Program-made: the position numbers and the translations under genes | Assembly: GCA_964400125.1 (NCBI GenBank) | Contig: CAYNSR010000010.1 | Coordinates: forward strand, 40,024 to 104,023 | Direction of reading: 5' to 3' | Length of the DNA stretch: 64,000 nt | Source: Micavibrio sp964400125 | GTDB lineage: Bacteria > Pseudomonadota > Alphaproteobacteria > Micavibrionales > Micavibrionaceae | Notes under the pieces: generated by a model | Told to the model about the DNA's origin: nothing | Database searches by the model: none | Seen by the model: the letters and a program-made list of their open reading frames with translations, nothing else | Part shown: in pieces, positions 25,455 through 32,352 of the stretch | Layout: every line of letters starts with the position of its first letter | Numbering within the stretch: position 1 is the first letter of the stretch

Positions 25455-27971
25455 ATGCCGGATGAAACCGACCCCGTACGCCAGATCCCTGCCCCCGTCC
25501 TTTATGCGCAAAAGGCGATCGCGCTTCTGCGCGCCGGGGATGCGGATAGGGCCGGGCTGGTTGAAAAGATCCTCCCCGGCTATGCCTTGTCTCAAGCCCG
25601 CGCCGGGAAAGATGTCACGGTAGAAACCCTGCTGGCCGCCGCAAAACTGGGGCCGGCGCATTTGAAGCGCCCCGACCGGCCCGCCGGAACGCCGGAGGAT
25701 ACGCTCAGCGCCTATAACAGAATTGTGGCAACGTTCGATCCCTGCGCTGGAATGACCGTTCAGGAGAAATTTGCGTACGCCTGCGAAAAAGGCGATACCG
25801 CCAAAGTCAGGGAGTATCTCGTTCAGGGCGCCGATGTCACGGCAAACGATCATTATGCCATTCAAGCGGCAGCGGCAAACGGACACCCGGAGACCGTCAA
25901 ACTCCTGATCGACCATGGCACCGATATCACGGCAGGCAATCATGCTGCCATTCGATGGGCCGCAGCAAACGGACACCTGGAGACCGTCAAACTCCTGATC
26001 GGCCATGGCGCCGATGTCACGGCAAGGGACCATGCTGCCATTCGATGGGCCGCAGAAAACGGACACCTGGAGACCGTCAAACTCCTGATCGACCATGGCA
26101 CCGATATCACGGCAGGCAATCATTATGCCGTTAAATGGGCCGCGAGAAACGGACACCTTGAGACCGTCAAACTCCTGATCGACCATGGCGCCGATATCAC
26201 GGCAGACGATCATTATGCCGTTCGAATAGCCGCACTCTGCGGACACACAGAAACCGTCAAACTCCTGATCGACCATGGTGCCGATGTCACGGCAGACAAT
26301 CATTATGCCGTTCGAATGGCCGCAAAAAATGGACACACCGAAACCGTCAAGCTCCTGATTGACTATCGCGCCGATATCGCGGCAAACAATCATTATGCCA
26401 TTCAAGCGGCAGCAGCAAACGGACACCTGGAGACCGTAAAACTCCTGATCGACCATCGCGCCGATATCACGGCAGGCAATCATTATGCCGTTCAAATGGC
26501 CGCGAAATACGGACACCTTGAGACCGTCAAATTCCTCATCGACTATGGCGCCGATATCACGGCAGATAGTCATTCTGCCGTTCGAATGGCCGCAGAAAAC
26601 GGACACCTGGAGACCGTCAAATTCCTCATCGACCATGGCGCCGATATCACGGCAGACGATCATTATGCCGTTCGAATGGCCGCAAAAAATGGACACACCG
26701 AAACCGTCAAATTCCTCATCGACCATGGCGCCGATATCGCAGCAGACGATCATTATGCCGTTAAATGGGCCGCAGCAAACAGACACACCGAAACCGTCAA
26801 ACTCCTCATCGACCACGGCGCCGATGTCACGGCCCTGTCTAAGGAATACAGGGAATTTTTGGACGCCGATATAAAGGATGAACATCTCTGGCAAAAGACC
26901 GTGCGCATGGCCCCGCCGCCGGGGCTGCGCGGGCAAAACCCGGCCTGGTTTAAAAAATCCGCCTTTGAGGCCGTCATGCCGCTTCTGGCCAAAGAAGGTT
27001 ATAAACGCAATGAAGCCGCAGTCATGGCCTTTCATGCGGCCGGACTGTTCCAGTCCGAACAACGGGTGCTGCAATATCTGGAATTATGGGGAAAGGCAGG
27101 GCGTCAGCCTTTGCACGATCTGATCCAGATGATCAAGCTGCCCGAAGGCGGAACGCCGGATTTGAAAGACTGGGGCGATGCCGTGCTGAAATGCGGCCCC
27201 TCCATGGCGAAGCTGGTAAAGTTTTCGGATAAAGTCCCGTCCCCTTGCAAAAACAAAGACGGCAAAACCTGGTCGATGGTCAGGACCATGGCCGAATGCG
27301 CCAGATTTTCTTTCGAGAAAGCGGCAGAACATCCGGCTCTGGCCGCCTTGTGTTTTGAGCATCAGGTCGAGGAGAAGGATTTTAATAAAGCTCTGAAGAT
27401 GACGAAGCAAAATCAACCTGCCGCCAGGACCGTCCCCGAAATCGCGATTGACGGCAAGCGCTTTGGCATGGACGGGGCAAAGTTCTACCGCCTGCCCGCA
27501 AACGATATCCGCGGCCTGTTCCTGGGCGAGATGACCGATTGCTGCCAGTCCATCGGCGGGGTCGGGAGTTCTTGCGCCAGGCATGGCTATACCTCGCCGG
27601 ATTCCGGGTTTTATGTGGTGGAAAACGCCAAAGGCAGGATCGTGGCGCAGAGCTGGGCGTGGCGCGGAAAGCACGGAGAGATGTGCCTTGATTCCCTTGA
27701 GACGCTGGGCCGGAACGTGACCCCGGAACAATGGGCGGCCATACTGACCGAGACAGCAAAGGAACTCTCCGGCCGGGCGGATCACGGCATCACGGCCCTT
27801 CATGTCGGCACCGGCGGCGGCACCCCCAAAGACACGCTTTCCAAAATATTTTCCATCTCCGCCGTCAATGCCAGCCCCAAAGACTATAACGGCTACAGGG
27901 ATTCAAAAAACAGGCAGCTCCTGATCTGGGAGGACCTTCGTTGCCGGGCTGGATGCCGGTCTGATCTATAA
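25455..27971 (+). CDS. Ankyrin-repeat protein with giant-virus-style 30-residue repeats
   Basis: The 838-residue protein has an N-terminal helical part, then at least eleven tandem ankyrin repeats (about residues 133-462). Each is exactly 90 bp, with the pattern DHYAVRMAAENGHLETVKLL IDHGADITA. The 30-residue period lacks the usual GxTPLH step and resembles repeats of amoeba-infecting giant viruses. The C-terminal domain (about 600-825) contains TDCCQSIGGVGSSCARHGY and GRIVAQSWAWRG and is not a domain I can name. There is no signal peptide, which fits a possible type IVB effector. The last 14 residues run into the duplicated ctaA fragment. TATAAT at 25441 ends 8 nt before the ATG, so the mRNA may be leaderless. 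Confidence 0.85.
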   Translation: MPDETDPVRQIPAPVLYAQKAIALLRAGDADRAGLVEKILPGYALSQARAGKDVTVETLLAAAKLGPAHLKRPDRPAGTPEDTLSAYNRIVATFDPCAGMTVQEKFAYACEKGDTAKVREYLVQGADVTANDHYAIQAAAANGHPETVKLLIDHGTDITAGNHAAIRWAAANGHLETVKLLIGHGADVTARDHAAIRWAAENGHLETVKLLIDHGTDITAGNHYAVKWAARNGHLETVKLLIDHGADITADDHYAVRIAALCGHTETVKLLIDHGADVTADNHYAVRMAAKNGHTETVKLLIDYRADIAANNHYAIQAAAANGHLETVKLLIDHRADITAGNHYAVQMAAKYGHLETVKFLIDYGADITADSHSAVRMAAENGHLETVKFLIDHGADITADDHYAVRMAAKNGHTETVKFLIDHGADIAADDHYAVKWAAANRHTETVKLLIDHGADVTALSKEYREFLDADIKDEHLWQKTVRMAPPPGLRGQNPAWFKKSAFEAVMPLLAKEGYKRNEAAVMAFHAAGLFQSEQRVLQYLELWGKAGRQPLHDLIQMIKLPEGGTPDLKDWGDAVLKCGPSMAKLVKFSDKVPSPCKNKDGKTWSMVRTMAECARFSFEKAAEHPALAALCFEHQVEEKDFNKALKMTKQNQPAARTVPEIAIDGKRFGMDGAKFYRLPANDIRGLFLGEMTDCCQSIGGVGSSCARHGYTSPDSGFYVVENAKGRIVAQSWAWRGKHGEMCLDSLETLGRNVTPEQWAAILTETAKELSGRADHGITALHVGTGGGTPKDTLSKIFSISAVNASPKDYNGYRDSKNRQLLIWEDLRCRAGCRSDL

Positions 27972-28305
27972 CGAATTCCCCCACATGGATGGCGGATTGA
28001 TTCCCCCTGATTTCGGCAGCCCCCATTCCAGCCCCGCAGGCGTACAGTTTCTGCATCGCTGGCTGGCGATCACGACCCTGATTGCCGTCATGGTCTATGC
28101 GTGGCGGCATCGCCATGCACGCGCGGCCTGCGCCACGGGGGTCATTGCCCTGTTTCAGGTTGGTCTGGGGATTGCAACCCTGCTGACGCAAGTCAGCCTG
28201 CCGCTGGCGGCGCTGCATCAGGCCGGGGCTATCACGCTCCTCGCTGCCGTCCTGCTGGCCCAGCACAGGTTGATGTATCCATCGTGTGAAAGAACAATGA
28301 TCTAG
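27935..28305 (+). pseudogene. Duplicated 3' fragment of ctaA
   Basis: Bases 27935-28285 repeat 25010-25360. In the ctaA frame the fragment encodes the last two to three membrane helices and then ends MYPSCERTMI with a stop at 28305, unlike the intact copy (MYPSSSIK). The fragment lacks the first two thirds of the gene and cannot make an active enzyme. The ankyrin gene stops inside it in another frame. It is unclear which of the two ctaA ends is ancestral. Confidence 0.85.
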
Positions 28306-28967
28306 GCGCCCTGCCGCATATGCGGCTGGTTGGCAGATGCCTCGCAACGCTTGTTGTGGTATTCGCTGCAGAGCGACCTGAGGGCGTTGAGCGTCTCACC
28401 GCCCTTGGTGGCGGTGCAGCAGGGAATCCCGGCGGATTGGAGTTGTTGTGTTGCCAGTTTGTGCAAGGTATAGCCGTTAGATTTGAAGGCATAAAGCGTC
28501 GTCCAGCCCTTTGCCTCGCGCAATTCAAGAATTTTACGCTGTTGCCCTTCGCTCATGCCGCGCGTCGGGGAAAACGGCACTTCGATACTGTCGCCGCAAT
28601 CCTTGAGCCATGTGCCCCGGCCATGTTGGTCCTTGCCGCAATAGATCCAGCCCTCACCGCGCATGGCAAAACCCGCACCGCCAGCCGTTTCGTTATCTCC
28701 GGGCAACCCCGCCGCCGGGTCGGAGGCGGCCTTGAATCCTGATTTTTCGGCGGCGCGGTTTTTAGCCTCTTCGTCTTCTTCCTGCTTCCGGGCGGCGCGG
28801 ACAAAGGCGGCCCTTTCGTCTTTGGCCGCACGCGCATCAGATTCTTGCTGTCTCTCGAAATCCGGATCGTTGCCGGCACCAGCACGGGCACGGACAAAGC
28901 CGGGGGCATACGGCCTACCGATGATATGGGCCCTTGTGTTCTCTTCGGAATTTTCTGCTTCAGCCAT
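28302..28967 (-). CDS. Soluble protein with LPD7-like C-terminal region
   Basis: The 221-residue protein has a charged, Ala/Glu-rich N-terminal half (ERQQESDARAAKDERAAF) that is probably coiled coil or disordered. Its C-terminal domain reads WIYCGKDQHGRGTWLKDCGD, REAKGWTTLYAF and then LATQQLQSAGIPC. The KGW..L......L...QLQ.AGI pattern resembles LPD7 domains of large polyvalent proteins in relaxases and mobile elements; this is a weak match by eye. It follows the acidic 414-residue gene at 51 nt spacing, so the two form a pair, and its stop overlaps the end of the ctaA fragment by 4 nt. Confidence 0.55.
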   Translation of the reverse strand: MAEAENSEENTRAHIIGRPYAPGFVRARAGAGNDPDFERQQESDARAAKDERAAFVRAARKQEEDEEAKNRAAEKSGFKAASDPAAGLPGDNETAGGAGFAMRGEGWIYCGKDQHGRGTWLKDCGDSIEVPFSPTRGMSEGQQRKILELREAKGWTTLYAFKSNGYTLHKLATQQLQSAGIPCCTATKGGETLNALRSLCSEYHNKRCEASANQPHMRQGA

Positions 28968-29017
28968 GGTCCAACACCGTTGCTATTCTCTGAAAAGGAA
29001 TACCCCCCCTTTATACA

Positions 29018-30262
29018 CTATCCTGCCCCGCCGGGTCCAATATTAATTTGCATATCGCGGCGATATTGCATTTCCGGATCCGGGCCCTTTTCCGGTTCGG
29101 GGGCAACCGTTACATCGGCGGAATTTTCCTTTTGTTCCAGACGCCTTTCATCCCACCCGGCCACGCGATAGGGGGAAACATTCATCAGGGTTTCCGTCCC
29201 CAGCGTCATATAGATCATATCCATCATCTGCCGGAATTGCCTGTCCGGATCGGGGTCTGGTTGCGGCATGGAAACCTGCAAGGATGCGCCAGCGTGATCC
29301 GCGATTGCTAGATCCTCGATCAGATCGCGGAGCAATCTTTCCGCCGGATCGTCGCGCTCACCGGCCTGACGCGGACCGGAGGTCGCCTTCCCCGCCGTCA
29401 GCGACGCGGCAAGCCCCTGCCCCATGCGGCGCAAGGTGACGTCGTCCGCGTTTTGCCGCGCCTGCTGCCTGAGGGTTATGTCGGTCGCCGTTTTGCGGGT
29501 TTCCGTTCTGAGCGGCGCTTGCGCCTTTTCCTGATCGGCGGCACGTTGCGGGCCACGACTGACCCCGGCGACCGCAGGGCCTTTTTCTGCGCCGCCTTTT
29601 ATGCCCGCCGCCACCGCACCAGCGGCAACCGCTACCGTAGCGGCAGCCGCCACGCCACGCCCGAGGGTTTTTCGGTCTTTCCCCGCATCCTCCTTCGCGC
29701 CGGGGTCCGATTCGGCCTGCTGCTGTTTCAGGGCCTCAACATTGCGGTCGTAACCCTGCTTCAGCATCATGCGTTCGGTCAGCGAAAGCTTTTCGTTTTC
29801 CCACGGTTTTTCACGCAGTCCTGCCAGAATGCCGAGCAATTCCGTTTCGTGACTATCCATGTCGGGGTCTGTGCTTTCGTCACGGTCGAAGGCCGAAAAA
29901 TCCTGTGCCTGCGCATCCGCATGCGGTTTTTCTTCGCCGGAAGATTCCTCGAAGCCCAGCGCCGCATCACCTATGGTCACGCCGACGGCGCGCCCGTCTT
30001 CCGCAGACCCGTCCTTTTCCGCCGCCTTGCCTTTTTTTTGTCTCTTTTTTGCTTTCGGATCGCCCTTGCCCCGGGCCTTGGGGTCGGTGGCCTGAAGTGC
30101 GCGGGCGGGTTCGGGCGTATTCAGCGCCAGCGCGGCCTGATCGTCCCCATCGCCGTCATCATTGTCATCATCGCTGTCGTCGTCAGGATGATCGCCCGCG
30201 AGTTCTTCGCCCGCGTCATGCAGGTGATCATCATCGAGGGTGTTTTTTTCATCCGGAATCAC
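29018..30262 (-). CDS. Acidic low-complexity protein of unknown function
   Basis: The 414-residue protein starts with a strongly acidic region (a DDDSDDDNDDGDGDD run at about 27-42) and a Lys-rich stretch (AKKRQKKGKAAEK). A hydrophobic Ala/Gly helix (VAAAATVAVAAGAVAAGIKG, about 205-225) could be a membrane span. The C-terminal helical region is rich in Arg and Asp. I recognise no domain. It is the first of a two-gene unit with the LPD7-like gene. The composition suggests a scaffold or secreted protein, but this is a guess. Confidence 0.55.
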   Translation of the reverse strand: MIPDEKNTLDDDHLHDAGEELAGDHPDDDSDDDNDDGDGDDQAALALNTPEPARALQATDPKARGKGDPKAKKRQKKGKAAEKDGSAEDGRAVGVTIGDAALGFEESSGEEKPHADAQAQDFSAFDRDESTDPDMDSHETELLGILAGLREKPWENEKLSLTERMMLKQGYDRNVEALKQQQAESDPGAKEDAGKDRKTLGRGVAAAATVAVAAGAVAAGIKGGAEKGPAVAGVSRGPQRAADQEKAQAPLRTETRKTATDITLRQQARQNADDVTLRRMGQGLAASLTAGKATSGPRQAGERDDPAERLLRDLIEDLAIADHAGASLQVSMPQPDPDPDRQFRQMMDMIYMTLGTETLMNVSPYRVAGWDERRLEQKENSADVTVAPEPEKGPDPEMQYRRDMQINIGPGGAG

Positions 30263-30358
30263 GCCCGCACCTCTTGATTGACAGCTTTACGGCTTCTGAA
30301 CAATTGTGTCACGGACGGGGTCAGGAAAGCAAATTTTTCTCCGGATTTCCCGGAAGAT

Positions 30359-31387
30359 TCAAGCCCCCGCAACCCGCGTATACAAGGCCAGCGCGCTGGC
30401 GGTAAACGCATCCTTGGAAAATTCCCGCCGATAGGATTCGCTGCCGTTTTCGACCAGCCTGCGGCGCAGATCGTCATCGGCGATCAGGCGGTTGACCGCC
30501 GATGCCAGACCGTCAACATCATCAATTTCGACCAGCAAGCCATCCTTTTCATGGGTGACATATGCTTTCGGACCTGCGGCCTTTGCCGCGACCAGTGGGA
30601 CACCCATCGCCCAAGCCTCGGCGGTGACCGTGCCGAAGGGTTCATAGCGCGATGGAAAGACGCAAATATCCGCCGTCGCCAGCAGGGAACCGCGATCATT
30701 GCGCCAGCCAAGAAAACGCACGCGATCATCCAGCCCCAGCCGGGTACACAGCGCCGTCAATTCATCCTTCAAGGGGCCATCACCCGCAATCCAGAGATAG
30801 GCGCCGGGAATATCGGGCATAGCGCGCAGCAGAATATCAATCGCCTTTTTCGGGTGCAGACGGGCCAGCGCCAGCAACAAGGGCGCATCATCGGGTGTAT
30901 CCAGCGCCGCCCGGTCCAGCGCCCGTGCCTCGGGAAAATCGGCATAGGTGTGCAAGACCGCGACCCGTTCGGGTTCAATGCCGCAAGCTACAATGTTCTG
31001 CGCGATATCGCGGGTGCAACCGACATGAACATCGCAATTGGAAAAACGCGAAGGCTTGTAATAGCCGCCATACCACCCGAGACGACGACAACCTGTATCC
31101 CGCGTCGCATATGTTCCCGCACGGCCCATCCAGTAATGGACCACATCGGGCCTGAAATCGGCGATGGCTTTTTTCAATGTCCGCGCCGTCGGAAAACGCC
31201 AGATCCGGCTGAAGGATGCCGTATCGAAACCGACGCCGATCTTTTTCAGGAAACCCGTCCTGTCGGCGTTGGGGCGCAGGACGACATGTTGCTGGATTCC
31301 TGCGTCATGCAGCGCCCGCACGGCGTCGGTAAAAAAAGTTTCCGCGCCGCCTTGTTCCGCCCCGGCAATGACATGAAAAATACGCAA
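30359..31387 (-). CDS. Glycosyltransferase family 4
   Basis: The 342-residue protein has the GT-B fold pattern of GT4 enzymes, which transfer a sugar from a nucleotide sugar and often build lipopolysaccharide or capsule. The N-terminal nucleotide-fold motif is IAGAEQGGAETFF. The donor-binding half has LLALARLHPKKAIDILLRA, IAGDGPLKDEL and the E-x7-E motif in YEPFGTVTAEAW. There are no membrane helices. It starts 12 nt after the upstream secreted-protein gene stop (31400), so the two may be co-transcribed. The sugar and acceptor cannot be inferred. Confidence 0.88.
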   Translation of the reverse strand: MRIFHVIAGAEQGGAETFFTDAVRALHDAGIQQHVVLRPNADRTGFLKKIGVGFDTASFSRIWRFPTARTLKKAIADFRPDVVHYWMGRAGTYATRDTGCRRLGWYGGYYKPSRFSNCDVHVGCTRDIAQNIVACGIEPERVAVLHTYADFPEARALDRAALDTPDDAPLLLALARLHPKKAIDILLRAMPDIPGAYLWIAGDGPLKDELTALCTRLGLDDRVRFLGWRNDRGSLLATADICVFPSRYEPFGTVTAEAWAMGVPLVAAKAAGPKAYVTHEKDGLLVEIDDVDGLASAVNRLIADDDLRRRLVENGSESYRREFSKDAFTASALALYTRVAGA

Positions 31388-31399
31388 CGGCGTGATCCC

Positions 31400-32020
31400 C
31401 TAATGATTGGGAACGGTGATTTTCTGGACCGGTTTTTCCTCGATGACGGGCGGCCACGGCACCAGTTCCATGCCCTTGATCAGTTCCGTCAGCACGGTTT
31501 CGGTGCTGTCCATCGATTTCAGCAAGCCGTCGCAGGCTTCCGATGTGGTGACGGGTACCTTGGTGATATCCTTATCGACATTGTTAGCGGCCCTTTCGAT
31601 CATCTTCAGATAATCCTTGATCTCTTTCGGCTTCATATAGGTCTGCGCCGCAATCGCCGCATCGATGTCCTTTTCCTTGGCCTTCACCACCGGATCGACT
31701 GATGCCATCCAGGCGGAAAAGCGTCCGTCCATTGCGGATTTCATATCCGGATTTGCCGTGCCGCAGGCCTTCACCGCATTCTGGACATCACCGCGCACGA
31801 CCTTGACCGCACGGGTGCTGCCGAAAGTTTCGCGGATATGGAAGAGATGTTTCAACGCGTCCTCGTCCAGCGTTTCGGCCAGTTCGCGGGAGCGCTTTTC
31901 AAGCTTCGCCAGCGCGGAATCGACAGCGCTTTTATCCTGCGCCGCCGCATATCCCGGCCAGAACGAAACACACAGTATCGCCATGATAAACACGCTCAGA
32001 AAAAAACGCCGTTGCGTCAT
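31400..32020 (-). CDS. Secreted helical protein, unknown
   Basis: The start at ATG 32020 gives 206 residues with a good signal peptide (MTQRRFFLSVFIMAILCVSF ... AAAQD) and an AGGGG site upstream; a longer frame to 32134 has no such support. The mature protein is mainly helical (SALAKLEKRSRELAETLDED) with two Cys (ACGTANPD and SEACDGLL) that may pair. I recognise no family. It is probably periplasmic and precedes the glycosyltransferase gene. Confidence 0.75.
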   Translation of the reverse strand: MTQRRFFLSVFIMAILCVSFWPGYAAAQDKSAVDSALAKLEKRSRELAETLDEDALKHLFHIRETFGSTRAVKVVRGDVQNAVKACGTANPDMKSAMDGRFSAWMASVDPVVKAKEKDIDAAIAAQTYMKPKEIKDYLKMIERAANNVDKDITKVPVTTSEACDGLLKSMDSTETVLTELIKGMELVPWPPVIEEKPVQKITVPNH

Positions 32021-32113
32021 GTGAAAACCCCTTGGTTGCATGCGCATAACAATAGGCCGTGTCGCCCCCATAATCCAGCCGCAAACAGATTTTTCTTCGT
32101 GCCCGCACCATGA

Positions 32114-32148
32114 AGAAAAAAAGACCGCCGACACAAGGGTCGGCGGCT
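32114..32148 (-). terminator. Intrinsic terminator, minus strand
   Basis: CCGCCGAC (32125-32132) pairs with GTCGGCGG (32139-32146) around a 6-nt loop. The A tract at 32114-32122 becomes a U tract in the minus-strand transcript. Confidence 0.8.
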
Positions 32149-32240
32149 AAAGTGGGACAAGGTCGTCTCTTCGATCATCGCCGGGGCACCTGCATTCTGC
32201 GGGGCAACAGGGGCTGGCTACAAAAAGACGTCATGCTTCC
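32114..32240 (-). ncRNA. Candidate small RNA with intrinsic terminator
   Basis: On the minus strand, an AT-rich promoter-like stretch (TAATAT near 32247-32252) is followed by about 90 nt that are G/C-rich and non-coding. A strong hairpin GCCGCCGAC...GTCGGCGGT (32125-32148) with a run of seven T comes next. The upstream rne gene has its own terminator at 32291-32324, and the next gene starts about 90 nt further on, so this hairpin looks like the end of a separate short transcript. The family is not recognised; no clear match to 4.5S or 6S RNA was seen. Confidence 0.35.
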
Positions 32241-32290
32241 ATTTTAATATTATTATGGTAAATAATGCCTGAACAGGCTACGGAGAAAAC

Positions 32291-32324
32291 AATAAATCCC
32301 CCGCAGCGTTGCAGGGGATTTATT
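32291..32324 (-). terminator. Hairpin terminator downstream of rne
   Basis: AATAAATCCCC (32291-32301) and GGGGATTTATT (32314-32324) form an 11-bp stem, about 30 nt past the rne stop. The flanks are A/T-rich in both directions. Confidence 0.75.
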
Positions 32325-32352
32325 TAAAATTTTAACGATTTGCGGAAACGCC

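Noticed and set aside
25851..26840. Possible CRISPR-like array
   Set aside because: The 90-bp repeats are coding ankyrin units with no unique spacers.
25440..27074. 544-codon minus-strand ORF opposite the ankyrin repeats
   Set aside because: It mirrors the 90-bp repeat of the plus-strand ankyrin gene; its repeats have no protein logic and no ribosome site.
32150..32260. 4.5S (SRP) or 6S RNA identity for the candidate small RNA
   Set aside because: The conserved SRP tetraloop region and the 6S central bubble pattern were not recognisable by eye.
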